64,000 nucleotides of DNA from Pseudomonadota bacterium. GTDB taxonomy: Bacteria; Pseudomonadota; Alphaproteobacteria; Acetobacterales; Acetobacteraceae. Made by a program: the position numbers and the translations under genes. Below the pieces are notes generated by a model that saw only the letters and a program-made list of their open reading frames with translations, had not been told where the DNA came from and did not search any database. The first letter of the stretch is position 1. Each line of letters opens with the position of its first letter. Where the stretch lies: positions 62,001 to 126,000 of the forward strand of contig JAKBAD010000006.1 in assembly GCA_021809435.1 (NCBI GenBank). The letters run 5' to 3'. Of this stretch, positions 27,392 through 36,240 are shown in pieces.

Positions 27392-28615
27392 ATGACCGAT
27401 CAGCGCCTGCGTGCGGCCTATATTTGCGACTTCACCCGCACGCCCTTTGGCCGTTACGGTGGGGCTCTCAAATCCGTGCGCGCCGATGATCTGGCCGCTC
27501 ATCCGCTGGGCGAACTGCGCGCGCGCCACCCCGATATCGATTGGGCGGCGCTCGATGATGTGGTGCTGGGCTGCGCCAATCAGGCGGGGGAGGATAACCG
27601 CAACATCGCGCGCATGGCGGCGTTGCTCGCGGGCTATCCGGTCAGCGTGCCGGGCACCACGGTCAACCGCTTGTGTGGATCGGGGCTGGATGCTGTGGGC
27701 ATTGCCGCCCGCGCCATCGCCACCGGTGATGCCGAGCTGGTGCTGGCGGGTGGCGCCGAGAGCATGACCCGCGCGCCCTTCGTCATGCCCAAGGCGGGTG
27801 AGGCTTTCTCGCGCCAGACCGAGATTTTCGACACCACCATCGGCTGGCGGTTCATCAACCCCGCGCTGCACGCCCAATTTGGCACCGATTCGATGCCCGA
27901 AACCGCCGAGAACGTCGCCGAGGCGTTTGGCATTTCGCGCGCCGACCAAGACAAGTTCGCTCAGCGCAGTCAGCAGCGTGCCGCCCAGGCCCAGGCGGCG
28001 GGCTATTTCGCCGGTGAGATCACCCCCATCCCCGTGCCCGGGAAAAAAGGCGCCGTCACCCTTATGGCCCACGACGAACACCCCCGCCCTGAAACCACGC
28101 TCGACCAGCTGGCCACTCTCAAAACGCCGTTCCGCGCGCAAGGTGGCACGGTTACCGCCGGCAATGCGTCGGGTGTCAATGATGGTGCCGCCGCGCTGCT
28201 GCTTGCCTCCGAGACGGCGGTGGCCAAATACCGCCTCACGCCCCGCGCCCGGGTGGTCTCGGTGGTGCAGGCCGGCGTCGAGCCGCGGCTCATGGGCATG
28301 GGGCCGCTCCCCGCTACCCAAAAACTGCTTGGCCGCATTGGGCTGTCCCTGGCCGATATCGATCTGATCGAGCTGAACGAGGCCTTCGCCGCCCAGGCGC
28401 TGGCCGTGCTCCGCCAGCTCGGCTTGCCCGATGACGCGGCCCACGTGAACCCGCATGGCGGCGCCATCGCGCTAGGTCATCCGCTCGGCGCGTCCGGCGC
28501 CCGCCTGGTCATGACCGCCGTGCGCGGGCTGGAGGCTGGCGGGGGCAAGCGCGCCATCGCCACCATGTGCATCGGTGTCGGGCAGGGCATCGCCGCCCTC
28601 ATTGAGCGGGTGTGA
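27392..28615 (+). CDS. paaJ: 3-oxoadipyl-CoA/3-oxo-5,6-dehydrosuberyl-CoA thiolase
   Basis: This 407-residue thiolase performs the two thiolytic steps of the phenylacetate pathway. The nucleophile is Cys95 in [10 protein letters not shown], with His in [15 protein letters not shown] and the second Cys in MCIGVGQG. Length and N-terminus ([18 protein letters not shown]) match PaaJ/PcaF. The next gene starts at its stop. Confidence 0.93.
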   Translation: MTDQRLRAAYICDFTRTPFGRYGGALKSVRADDLAAHPLGELRARHPDIDWAALDDVVLGCANQAGEDNRNIARMAALLAGYPVSVPGTTVNRLCGSGLDAVGIAARAIATGDAELVLAGGAESMTRAPFVMPKAGEAFSRQTEIFDTTIGWRFINPALHAQFGTDSMPETAENVAEAFGISRADQDKFAQRSQQRAAQAQAAGYFAGEITPIPVPGKKGAVTLMAHDEHPRPETTLDQLATLKTPFRAQGGTVTAGNASGVNDGAAALLLASETAVAKYRLTPRARVVSVVQAGVEPRLMGMGPLPATQKLLGRIGLSLADIDLIELNEAFAAQALAVLRQLGLPDDAAHVNPHGGAIALGHPLGASGARLVMTAVRGLEAGGGKRAIATMCIGVGQGIAALIERV

Positions 28616-28617
28616 GC

Positions 28618-30615
28618 ATGAGCGTCACCATCACGCGCGAGCGCGGGGTTGGCGTCATCACGCTGGCCAACCCGCCGGTCAATGCCCTCAACACCCCGTT
28701 GCGCGCGGCCCTGCTGGCGGCGGTGCGTGAGCTGGAAGCCGATGCCGGCGTGCGCGCGCTGGTTATTTGGGGCGGGGCAGGGTGCTTTGTCGCCGGTGCC
28801 GATATCGGTGAGATGAGCCGTCCGCCCGAGGCGCCGTTTCTTCCCGAACTCACCGCCGCGCTCGAGGGTTGCGCCAAGCCCGTGGTGGCGGCGCTGGGCG
28901 GCGCGACGCTGGGGGGCGGCTGCGAACTCGCCCTGGCGTGCGACCTGCGCTTAGCCTCCCCCGGCGCGCTCATCGGCCTCACCGAGACCCGCCTCGGCCT
29001 GATCCCAGGCGCTGGCGGCACGCAGCGCCTGACGCGCCTGGTGGGCGAGGCCAAGGCGATCGAGATGATCTGTGCTGGTCAGGTGCTTACCGCCGCCGAG
29101 GCCCAGGCGATCGGGCTGATCGATGATCTCATCGCCACCGACCTCCTCGCCGCCGCCATCGCACGCGCGCCCAATACGCCCAAGCGCCGTGTCTCCGCCC
29201 TCACGCCGCCACCCTCGGTGTCTGGCCCCGCCATTGTCGCGGCGCTCAAGCGCGCGCGGGGCGTGCCCGCCATCGCCGAGGCCATTCGCGTCATCGGCGC
29301 CGCCCACGGGCCCTTCGCGCACGGTCTGGCCCTGGAGCGCGAGGCCTTTCTGCGCCTGCGCGCCAGCCCCGAGGCCGCTGCGCTGCGCCATCTCTTCTTC
29401 GCCGAGCGCGAGGCCGCCAAGGTGCCTGGGCTAGCGGGTATCAAATCCCGGGCGGTGACGCGGGCGGCGGTCATTGGCGCGGGTACCATGGGCGCGGGCA
29501 TTGCCGCGGCTCTGCTTGCCGCGGGCCTGCCGGTCACGCTCATCGAGCGCGACGAAGCCGCCGCCCAGGCGGGCGCCGCGCGCGTCTCCGCCTTGCTGCG
29601 CGCACCCGGTGCCGCCCTCGCCGCCACCGCCGACTGGTCCGGCCTCGCGCAAGCCGACCTCATTATCGAGGCGGCTTTCGAGGATCTGGCCGTGAAGCGA
29701 GATATTTTTCATCGGCTCGATACGGTAGCCAAACCCGGCGCGGTGCTGGCCACCAACACCTCTTATCTCGACCTCGCCGCCATTGCTGGCGCCACCTCAC
29801 GCCCGGCCGATGTGCTGGGTCTGCATTTTTTCGCCCCCGCCCATATCATGAAGCTGCTCGAGCTGGTGCGCCTGCCCATCACCGCCCCCGATGTGCTGGC
29901 CACCGGCTTGGCGCTGGCCAAGCGGCTTGGCAAGCAGCCGGTGGTGGCGGGTAATGCCGAAGGCTTCATCGGTAACCGCGTTTATGCGGCCTATCGCCGC
30001 CATGCCGAATATCTTCTGGCCGATGGCGCCCTGCCCGCGCAGGTGGATGAAGCGCTCGAATCTTATGGTTTCGCCATGGGTGTTTTCGCCGTCTCAGACA
30101 TTTCCGGCCTCGACATCGCCCACGCCCTGCGCCGTCAGCGCGATGCCACACGCGACCCCGCCGAGCGCTATGTCACCATCCCCGATCAACTGGTCGCGCT
30201 TGGCCGCCTGGGGCGCAAAACCAGCGCTGGCTGGTATCGCTACACCCCCGATGGCCAGCGCCACCCGGACCCCGAGGTGGCCGATCTCATCGCCAAATCC
30301 CGCTCTGGCCCGGCCCAAGGCTTCACAGCCCAGGCCATCTGGCGCCGCTTGCTTGCCATCATGGCCAACGAGGGCGCCAGGCTGCTGGCCGAGGGCATTG
30401 CTCTGCGCGCCAGCGACCTCGATGTCGCGTTCGTCAATGGCTATGGCTTTCCCCGCGCCAAGGGTGGCCCCATGTGGGCAGCCGACGCGCTCGGTTTGCC
30501 AGCCCTGCTGGCGGAATTGCAGGCCGCCCACGAGCCGCCCGCGCCGCTGCTCATCACCCTTGCCAACAACAAAAAGCGCCTGAGTGCCTGGCGCCAGGAC
30601 GGAGACACCCCATGA
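28618..30615 (+). CDS. Fused enoyl-CoA hydratase / 3-hydroxyacyl-CoA dehydrogenase (PaaF-PaaH role)
   Basis: This 665-residue FadB/FadJ-like protein joins a crotonase domain (about 1-190, with GAGCFVAGADIGEM and GLIPGAGGTQRLTRL) to a 3-hydroxyacyl-CoA dehydrogenase (about 280-660, with AAVIGAGTMGAGIAAALLAA and NAEGFIGNRVYAAYRRHAEY). Elsewhere the pathway uses separate PaaF and PaaH; no such genes occur here, so the fusion probably does both jobs. The ATG at 28618 has GAGCGGG 8 nt upstream; a GTG at 28612 overlapping the paaJ stop is an alternative. It overlaps paaZ by ATGA. Confidence 0.9.
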   Translation: MSVTITRERGVGVITLANPPVNALNTPLRAALLAAVRELEADAGVRALVIWGGAGCFVAGADIGEMSRPPEAPFLPELTAALEGCAKPVVAALGGATLGGGCELALACDLRLASPGALIGLTETRLGLIPGAGGTQRLTRLVGEAKAIEMICAGQVLTAAEAQAIGLIDDLIATDLLAAAIARAPNTPKRRVSALTPPPSVSGPAIVAALKRARGVPAIAEAIRVIGAAHGPFAHGLALEREAFLRLRASPEAAALRHLFFAEREAAKVPGLAGIKSRAVTRAAVIGAGTMGAGIAAALLAAGLPVTLIERDEAAAQAGAARVSALLRAPGAALAATADWSGLAQADLIIEAAFEDLAVKRDIFHRLDTVAKPGAVLATNTSYLDLAAIAGATSRPADVLGLHFFAPAHIMKLLELVRLPITAPDVLATGLALAKRLGKQPVVAGNAEGFIGNRVYAAYRRHAEYLLADGALPAQVDEALESYGFAMGVFAVSDISGLDIAHALRRQRDATRDPAERYVTIPDQLVALGRLGRKTSAGWYRYTPDGQRHPDPEVADLIAKSRSGPAQGFTAQAIWRRLLAIMANEGARLLAEGIALRASDLDVAFVNGYGFPRAKGGPMWAADALGLPALLAELQAAHEPPAPLLITLANNKKRLSAWRQDGDTP

Positions 30616-32633
30616 CCGCCATCCTCAACTCCTATGCCCTCGATGCCTGGTTTACCCCCAGCCAAGGCTTGACTACCATCCCCAGCGCCATAGATGGCCG
30701 CCCGGTGGCTCAAACCTCCACCCAGGGGCTCGATTTCGCCGCCATGGTCGCCCATGCCCGCGCCATTGGCGGCGCCAATCTGCGCGCGCTCACCTTCCAT
30801 CAGCGCGCCGAGCGGCTCAAAGCCCTGGCCGTCCATCTCTCCGCCCATAAGGACGAGCTTTATGCCCTGTCCTTTGATACCGGCGCCACCAAGCGCGACC
30901 ATTTCATCGATATCGACGGCGGCATCGGCACGCTCTACGCCTATGCCTCGCGCGGGCGCAAAGAGTTGCCCGCCGAGCGTTTCGTGGTCGAGGGGGCGAC
31001 GGAGCCGCTCTCCAAAACGGGCAACTTCATTGGGCTGCATGTGCTCACCCCCCTCCAAGGTGTGGCGGTGCACATCAACGCCTTCAATTTCCCCTGCTGG
31101 GGCATGCTGGAAAAACTCGCGCCTGCCATTCTGGCCGGCGTGCCGGTCATCACCAAGCCCGCCACCGCCACCTCTTATGTCGCCGAGCGCGTGGTGCGTC
31201 TCATCATTCAATCGGGTATTCTGCCGCCAGGGGCGCTGCAATTCATCTGTGGCGGGGTGGGGGATTTGCTCAGCCACCTCACCGGCCAGGATGTGCTCTC
31301 CTTCACCGGCTCGGCCGCGACCTCGCGGGCGCTGCGCGACCATCCCACCGTGTCGCGCAATGCGGTCCGTTTCATCGCCGAGCGGGACTCCCTCAACGCC
31401 GCCGTGCTGGCTCCCGATGCCGTGCCCGGCACCCCGGAATTCGATTTGTTCATCAAAGAGGTCACCCGCGAGATGACCGTGAAAGCTGGCCAGAAATGTA
31501 CCGCCATCCGCCGCATCATCGTACCCCGCGCGCTCGAGGCTGACATCACCGCCGCCCTGTCGGCGCAGCTCGCCAAATTCATCCCCGCCGATCCGCGCGC
31601 CGAAGATACCCGCATGGGCCCGCTGGCGAGCGTCGCCCAGCGCCAATCCGTCCAGGAGGCGCTCGCCGCGCTCACACGCGAGGCGGAGATTGTGTTCGGC
31701 GACCCCGCCAAAGCCCATGGCGCCTACATGCCACCCGTGCTGTTGCGCTGCGCCCACCCGCTCACCGCCACCGCCCCGCATGAGGTCGAGGCTTTTGGCC
31801 CCGTCGCCACCCTCATGGTCTATGACACGCTGGCGGATGCCCTCGCCCTGGTCGCCAAGGGCGAGGGGAGTCTCGTTGCCTCGGTCTACACCTACGATCC
31901 CGCTTACGCCGACACGCTGCTTTTCGGCATTGCCGCCTATCACGGCCGCGTGCTGCTGCTTGACCGTGATTGCGCCAAAGACTCCACCGGCCATGGCTCG
32001 CCGCTGCCCGGTCTCATTCATGGCGGGCCGGGCAGGGCGGGGGGGGGCGAGGAAATGGGTGGCCTGCGCGGTGTGTTCCACTACATGCAGCGTGCCGCCC
32101 TGCAGGGGTCGCCCGCGCGGCTCGCAAGCCTCACGCGCACCTGGCTGCCCGGCGCCCCCGCGCCCGTCACGCCAGAGCACCCGTTCCGCCGTGATTACGA
32201 CCATCTGCATGTGGGGGAGACGGTGCTCACCAAGCCGCGCACCATCACGCTCGACGACATTGAGCATTTTGCCCATTTCACCGGCGATGAGTTCTACGCC
32301 CACATGGATGAACAGGCGGCCGCCGCCAATCCGTTCTTTCCTGGGCGCGTGGCGCATGGCTATTTGCTGCTCTCCTTCGCTGCGGGGTTGTTCGTCGATC
32401 CCGCGCCCGGCCCGCTGCTGGCCAATTACGGGCTCGATCATCTGCGTTTCCTCAAGCCCGTTTCGCCGGGTGATTCCATCCGCGTGCGGCTCACGGTCAA
32501 GCGCAAATCCCCCGCCCGCCAGCCCGAATATGGAGAGGTACGCTGGGATGTCGAGCTGTTCAATCAGCATGAGGAAACTGTCGCCCGCTACGAACTGCTG
32601 ACCATGAGCGCCCGTGCGCGCCATGCTGGATAA
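30612..32633 (+). CDS. paaZ: Bifunctional oxepin-CoA hydrolase / 3-oxo-5,6-dehydrosuberyl-CoA semialdehyde dehydrogenase
   Basis: This 673-residue ring-opening enzyme has an N-terminal aldehyde dehydrogenase (to about residue 520; Glu in FIAERDSLNAAVL, catalytic Cys in VKAGQKCTAIRRI) and a C-terminal MaoC-like hydratase (FAHFTGDEFYAHMDEQAAAA and FFPGRVAHGYLLLSF). The two activities open the oxepin ring and oxidise the resulting aldehyde. The order paaJ-hydratase/dehydrogenase-paaZ completes the route to acetyl- and succinyl-CoA. Confidence 0.94.
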   Translation: MTAILNSYALDAWFTPSQGLTTIPSAIDGRPVAQTSTQGLDFAAMVAHARAIGGANLRALTFHQRAERLKALAVHLSAHKDELYALSFDTGATKRDHFIDIDGGIGTLYAYASRGRKELPAERFVVEGATEPLSKTGNFIGLHVLTPLQGVAVHINAFNFPCWGMLEKLAPAILAGVPVITKPATATSYVAERVVRLIIQSGILPPGALQFICGGVGDLLSHLTGQDVLSFTGSAATSRALRDHPTVSRNAVRFIAERDSLNAAVLAPDAVPGTPEFDLFIKEVTREMTVKAGQKCTAIRRIIVPRALEADITAALSAQLAKFIPADPRAEDTRMGPLASVAQRQSVQEALAALTREAEIVFGDPAKAHGAYMPPVLLRCAHPLTATAPHEVEAFGPVATLMVYDTLADALALVAKGEGSLVASVYTYDPAYADTLLFGIAAYHGRVLLLDRDCAKDSTGHGSPLPGLIHGGPGRAGGGEEMGGLRGVFHYMQRAALQGSPARLASLTRTWLPGAPAPVTPEHPFRRDYDHLHVGETVLTKPRTITLDDIEHFAHFTGDEFYAHMDEQAAAANPFFPGRVAHGYLLLSFAAGLFVDPAPGPLLANYGLDHLRFLKPVSPGDSIRVRLTVKRKSPARQPEYGEVRWDVELFNQHEETVARYELLTMSARARHAG

Positions 32634-32682
32634 TTCGCGGCGAAACCGGTGAGCGCGGGCAAGTATCTGGCGCGTGCTCATC

Positions 32683-32697
32683 ATAACTAACGGTTAT
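32683..32697. promoter_or_regulatory. Small inverted repeat upstream of the flavin monooxygenase
   Basis: ATAAC-N5-GTTAT is a perfect 5-bp dyad in the 163-bp gap before the monooxygenase start. It is a possible operator; no binder can be named. Confidence 0.3.
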
Positions 32698-32796
32698 ACT
32701 GTCCTTGACCGCCCGTGCATTGCCGCGCATGCCGCCCCGCCCCTACTCTGGCCACACATGCCCAACAAAAATCCGCATGAATCCAGAGGAGTGTTC

Positions 32797-34011
32797 ATGA
32801 CCACCAGCGATCTCAACATCGCCATCATTGGCGCCGGCATTGGCGGCCTTACCTTGGCGCTCGCCCTGCGCCGCCATGGCATAGGCGTCACGCTCTATGA
32901 GCAAACCGCCGAGCTGCGCGAGGTCGGCGCCGCCGTGGCGCTCTCGGCCAACGCCACCCGCTTCTACGACCGTATTGGCCTGCGCCCCGCGTTCGATGCC
33001 GTCTGCGCCAATATTTCCACCCTCATCTACCGTGATGGCCGCACGGGCGCTGAAATCGGCCGTCAAAGCGGCACACCCAGCTATGAGCATCAGTTCGGTG
33101 CCTGCTACTGGGGCATCCACCGCGCGCATTTGCAAGCCATCCTTTCCCAGGCCGTGGGCATGGCTCATATCCGCCTCAGCAAGCGCCTGTCGGGCCTGCA
33201 GGATCAGGGGCGCGAGGTGGTGCTCACCTTCGAAGACGGCGACAGTGCCAAGGCCGATCTGGTGATCGGCGCGGATGGGGCGCGCTCGCTCGTCCGCCGC
33301 TATTTGCTGGGCTATGATGACGCGCTCTATTCCGGCTGTTCCGGCTTTCGCGGCATCGTCGCGCCCGAGGCGCTCAAATTATTGCCCGACCGCGAGGCCA
33401 TCCAGTTCTGGATGGGGCCGTCGGGCCATTTGCTGCATTACCCCATTGGCAATGGCGACCAGAATTTCCTGCTCGTCGAGCGCCAGCCCTCGCCCTGGCC
33501 GGTGCGCGAGTGGGTCATGCCCGCCACGCCGGGCGAGCAGCTCCGCCATTTCGCCAACTGGCATCCAGCGGTCGTTGAAATGATCAGCGCCGTACCAACC
33601 AGCCAGCGCTGGGGCCTGTTCCACCGCCCGCCCTTGGGCCGTTGGACGCGCGGGCGCATCACCCTGCTGGGCGATGCCGCCCATGCCCTGGTGCCTCATC
33701 ATGGGCAGGGGGCCAACCAATCCATCGAAGACGCGGTGGTGCTGGCTGAGAGTCTGGCCAGCCATGGCACGGGGCAATGGGCTGCCGCGCTTGAACATTA
33801 TGAACACCAGCGCCGGGGGCGTACCCGCAAGGTGCAATATGCCTCCATCTCCACCGCCGATATGCTCCACCTGCCAGACGGCCCCGCCGCCACCGCCCGC
33901 AACGTCCGCTTCGCCAGCCACGAGCACATGCTCCACCATCTCGGTTGGATCCATGAGTTCGACCCCGCCACAGATACCCCCACCGAACGCCAGGGCGGCA
34001 CCTGGCTCTAA
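32797..34011 (+). CDS. FAD-dependent aromatic hydroxylase (salicylate 1-monooxygenase-like)
   Basis: This 404-residue class A flavin monooxygenase has the FAD dinucleotide motif IAIIGAGIGGLTLALALRR, the DG motif LVIGADGARSLVRR and the second FAD motif ITLLGDAAHALVPHHGQGAN. It resembles salicylate and 3-hydroxybenzoate hydroxylases; the true substrate cannot be told. AGAGGAG before the ATG at 32797 decides the start. It sits alone between paaZ and the secreted-protein locus, converging on the latter. Confidence 0.85.
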   Translation: MTTSDLNIAIIGAGIGGLTLALALRRHGIGVTLYEQTAELREVGAAVALSANATRFYDRIGLRPAFDAVCANISTLIYRDGRTGAEIGRQSGTPSYEHQFGACYWGIHRAHLQAILSQAVGMAHIRLSKRLSGLQDQGREVVLTFEDGDSAKADLVIGADGARSLVRRYLLGYDDALYSGCSGFRGIVAPEALKLLPDREAIQFWMGPSGHLLHYPIGNGDQNFLLVERQPSPWPVREWVMPATPGEQLRHFANWHPAVVEMISAVPTSQRWGLFHRPPLGRWTRGRITLLGDAAHALVPHHGQGANQSIEDAVVLAESLASHGTGQWAAALEHYEHQRRGRTRKVQYASISTADMLHLPDGPAATARNVRFASHEHMLHHLGWIHEFDPATDTPTERQGGTWL

Positions 34012-34068
34012 CCTTAGCTGATGCGGGCCGTCCCCTTACCCCGTACGGCTTTGCCAACAACAAAGCGG

Positions 34069-34088
34069 AGACTTGCCGCCACAAGTCT
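34069..34088. repeat. Short hairpin between convergent genes
   Basis: AGACTTG and CAAGTCT form a perfect 7-bp stem with a 6-nt loop in the 108-bp gap between the flavoprotein and the small secreted-protein operon. No T run follows, so terminator function is uncertain. Confidence 0.3.
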
Positions 34089-34119
34089 TCGCCTGCCATT
34101 CAGCATATTTGGGTGGAGG

Positions 34120-34506
34120 TTACTGCACGGCGCCGTTCACGGTCAGGGTGGAGGCGCCATCCATCGCGCCTGAGTTGGCCGCCGGCGCAGGCTTCATCTC
34201 GTCCCACAAAATCACGCTGCCGGCGGGCGTAAGTCCGCCACCTATGTCGGGCCCGTGCAGTGCCCCGCCCTTGATTTGTGACATGTCGCCATCGGGCAAC
34301 GGCACCAGCGTCAGCGCCGCCACCTCGTCAACAGACGCCGGCCGCGGCCAAGCGGGCCGCGCCAGGGACAGGCACAACACCAGCCCGATCAGCCCCGGGA
34401 GCGCTAAAATATGGGCCATATCGCGCACCGGCGCCTCGATCGCCGATAGCCGCCGCCGCCAGGCGGGTTTTGGTCTATGCGGCGTTAAAAAATGCGGTCC
34501 CATCAT
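34120..34506 (-). CDS. Small exported protein with double-glycine motif (last gene of Fap-like operon)
   Basis: This 128-residue protein has a basic N-terminal tail, one hydrophobic helix (HILALPGLIGLVLCLSLA, about residues 32-49) that may be a signal or anchor, and the motif GDMSQIKGG. The remainder is short and polar and ends in TLTVNGAVQ, echoing the SMTINIAVQ end of the protein encoded at 35798-36145. The start overlaps the upstream stop (TGATG), which favours the full length. No known family is recognised. By position and motif it is a likely client of the C39 peptidase of this operon. Confidence 0.6.
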   Translation of the reverse strand: MMGPHFLTPHRPKPAWRRRLSAIEAPVRDMAHILALPGLIGLVLCLSLARPAWPRPASVDEVAALTLVPLPDGDMSQIKGGALHGPDIGGGLTPAGSVILWDEMKPAPAANSGAMDGASTLTVNGAVQ

Positions 34507-35057
34507 CAGAAAATACCATTTCCGTAGGTTATGCCGGTTTGCAGAACCGATAATGACCGTGCCTGGGTTAACATCTGGCTCATTCCCGTCACGCCAACGG
34601 TCATGGTCGTGGCAAGGCCGATCAGCGCGTTGTTCGCCTGGTTGGTCACCAGATTCTGGACCCCGGCGCCCAGCACGGTGCTGATAACGGTTTGCCCGCC
34701 ATTGCTGATGCTCGAGAAGGTCACGCTGCTTCCCGCCGGAGGGGTATAGGTGGTGGTGCCGCCGGCATCGCTTACCGTTACCGGCAGGGCGGCGCCGGTG
34801 AGAAAGGTGGTTGGCACCAGAATGCTCTGCACCACAATGCCGTTCACGGTGTCGATCTGCTGAAACCCAAACGAGATCGACAAGGCTGGGGAGATGTCAA
34901 AGCCACCTCTGATGGTCCCAAGATCGCCGGTGGCGATGACGGCGTTGGCCAACCCCAGAGCGGCCACGCTCGGTGGCGGTTCGGCTCTGGCGGGTGCCGC
35001 CATGAGAGGGGCGAGCAACAGGGGCGCCAGCCCCATTCGGTACAAAAAATCGGTCAT
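34506..35057 (-). CDS. Secreted low-complexity protein with double-glycine motif (Fap-like)
   Basis: This 183-residue protein has a Sec signal peptide (LYRMGLAPLLLAPLMAAPARAE) followed by ATGDLGTIRGGFD, a double-glycine-type site. The mature part is rich in Thr, Val, Ser, Gly and Asn, contains no cysteine, and has strand-like stretches such as TVISTVLGAGVQNLVTNQ. I cannot match it to a specific Fap subunit; an accessory or minor fibre component is plausible. It follows the C39 peptidase gene by 22 nt. Confidence 0.62.
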   Translation of the reverse strand: MTDFLYRMGLAPLLLAPLMAAPARAEPPPSVAALGLANAVIATGDLGTIRGGFDISPALSISFGFQQIDTVNGIVVQSILVPTTFLTGAALPVTVSDAGGTTTYTPPAGSSVTFSSISNGGQTVISTVLGAGVQNLVTNQANNALIGLATTMTVGVTGMSQMLTQARSLSVLQTGITYGNGIF

Positions 35058-35079
35058 GTCACCAAACTCCGGTTGGTGG

Positions 35080-35778
35080 TCAAAACAGATTGGGGTTGGC
35101 CACGTTCACCTGCTCCAGGCTGGCCAGAGTGAGTGTGAACCGGCCCAGATCGAGCGGTGAGTCAGGTTGGCCCGCCCAATCCTGCCCGTTATTGAACCCC
35201 GCCCTGGCCGTGGGCAGATCGGAGAGGATGATGAAAAATATCCCCGTCCATTGACGGTTGAAGGCTTCGGCCTCGACACTGCGCAGACCGAGCGCCGGGT
35301 CGGCCAGCAGCACCTCGCCGTCGCGGATGCCCCGCAAAACCACGAAATGCTTGAACCCCCGCTCATTGATCAGCACGATCGCCGGCACCCTGACTTCGGC
35401 CACTTTTGTCAGCGGGGCACGAAACCCGCCCGAGGGGATGCCGTGGCGCGTGAGATAATTTTTCATATCCAGCAGCGAAAAGCCCGCTTGCTGAATGGCG
35501 CTCTGGTCGCCGTTCAGGAACATATCGGTGAATACCGAACTCTCCGTTTCTGGAATATGATAGGTAAACAGAAGCAAGGTGGCGAGCGCGGCCGATCCGC
35601 ACGAGAAATCATATTTCTGCTGGATGGTGGTGGCGAATTTTCGTGCCTCGAAGCTTTGCACTTTAATCGTTGCCGCGCCACCATCGGTGGAGAGTGGGGT
35701 AAACGCAACCTGACCAGCCGTGGCGGCCATGGGCATGCTTGTCGCCAGCCCCGTAATGAATAGCCGCCTGGTTGTCAT
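35080..35778 (-). CDS. Periplasmic C39-family cysteine peptidase (FapD-like)
   Basis: This 232-residue protein has an N-terminal signal sequence (LFITGLATSMPMAATAG) and a stand-alone C39 peptidase fold without ABC transporter domains. The active site appears complete: Gln54 and Cys60 in QQKYDFSCGSAALATLLL, His144 in GFKHFVVLRG and Asp160 in LLADPALG. This block is the one I associate with FapD, the peptidase of Pseudomonas functional-amyloid operons. C39 enzymes usually cut after a double glycine, and three neighbouring proteins have such a motif after their signal peptide. Periplasmic processing of fibre proteins is inferred. Confidence 0.82.
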   Translation of the reverse strand: MTTRRLFITGLATSMPMAATAGQVAFTPLSTDGGAATIKVQSFEARKFATTIQQKYDFSCGSAALATLLLFTYHIPETESSVFTDMFLNGDQSAIQQAGFSLLDMKNYLTRHGIPSGGFRAPLTKVAEVRVPAIVLINERGFKHFVVLRGIRDGEVLLADPALGLRSVEAEAFNRQWTGIFFIILSDLPTARAGFNNGQDWAGQPDSPLDLGRFTLTLASLEQVNVANPNLF

Positions 35779-35797
35779 TTGCCGGTCTCCTGGTATT

Positions 35798-36145
35798 TCA
35801 TTGAACGGCGATATTGATCGTCATGCTGCTTTGCAGTAGCGCGTTATTGCCGGTATTTTGCAGCACCGTGGTCAGGCCGGTATTATTATTCACCGACTGA
35901 TTGTTGGAAATTCCGCCGGTCACCGAGTTGTTGGCGCTGTTGCCGGTATCGATGCCGATATTCACAGAGGAAGCCACGAACGTTCCACCGCGCATGGCCG
36001 AGAGTTGGGCGGCGTTGACCGCCGAGCCGCCAAGGCTGGCCAGCGGATCGTTGCTTGTGTCTCCAGCCCCCGCGGCGCGCACGGGCCCCGCCACCAGAAC
36101 CGCCGCCAAGCTCACGGCGGCAATACTATAAAATTTTATAGTCAT
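35798..36145 (-). CDS. Small secreted Asn/Gln-rich protein with double-glycine motif (Fap-like, possible nucleator)
   Basis: This 115-residue protein starts with a signal peptide (KFYSIAAVSLAAVLVAGPVR, cut near AAG) and carries AQLSAMRGGTF, a double-glycine site. The mature part is Asn/Ser/Thr-rich without cysteine and ends NTGLTTVLQNTGNNALLQSS plus a short strand. That end parallels STGISTVEQSTGLASLQQNS of the protein encoded at 36241-36804, suggesting a shared fibre repeat. The ATG at 36145 has GGGAG upstream; a longer frame is less likely. Its size suits a FapB-like minor subunit, but no sequence match is claimed. Confidence 0.66.
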   Translation of the reverse strand: MTIKFYSIAAVSLAAVLVAGPVRAAGAGDTSNDPLASLGGSAVNAAQLSAMRGGTFVASSVNIGIDTGNSANNSVTGGISNNQSVNNNTGLTTVLQNTGNNALLQSSMTINIAVQ

Positions 36146-36189
36146 TGGCATCTCCCGCATCGAATCAGGGGTGTCTTGCCAAGCGGTCA

Positions 36190-36216
36190 CCGCATGGCGC
36201 GGGTGGCGCCATGCGG
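36190..36216. repeat. Perfect 11-bp hairpin between the first and second genes of the Fap-like operon
   Basis: CCGCATGGCGC and GCGCCATGCGG form a perfect 11-bp stem with a 5-nt loop and no T run. It sits just after the first gene of the operon and could stabilise that message or lower expression of the genes behind it. Confidence 0.6.
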
Positions 36217-36240
36217 TTTCCGGTTTGGCGGTGCCGCTGC

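Noticed and set aside
30441-32684. A 747-codon open frame on the minus strand opposite paaZ
   Set aside because: It is antisense to a clear paaZ gene with two recognised domains; high GC leaves long open shadow frames. Its predicted protein is low in hydrophobic order and matches nothing I know.
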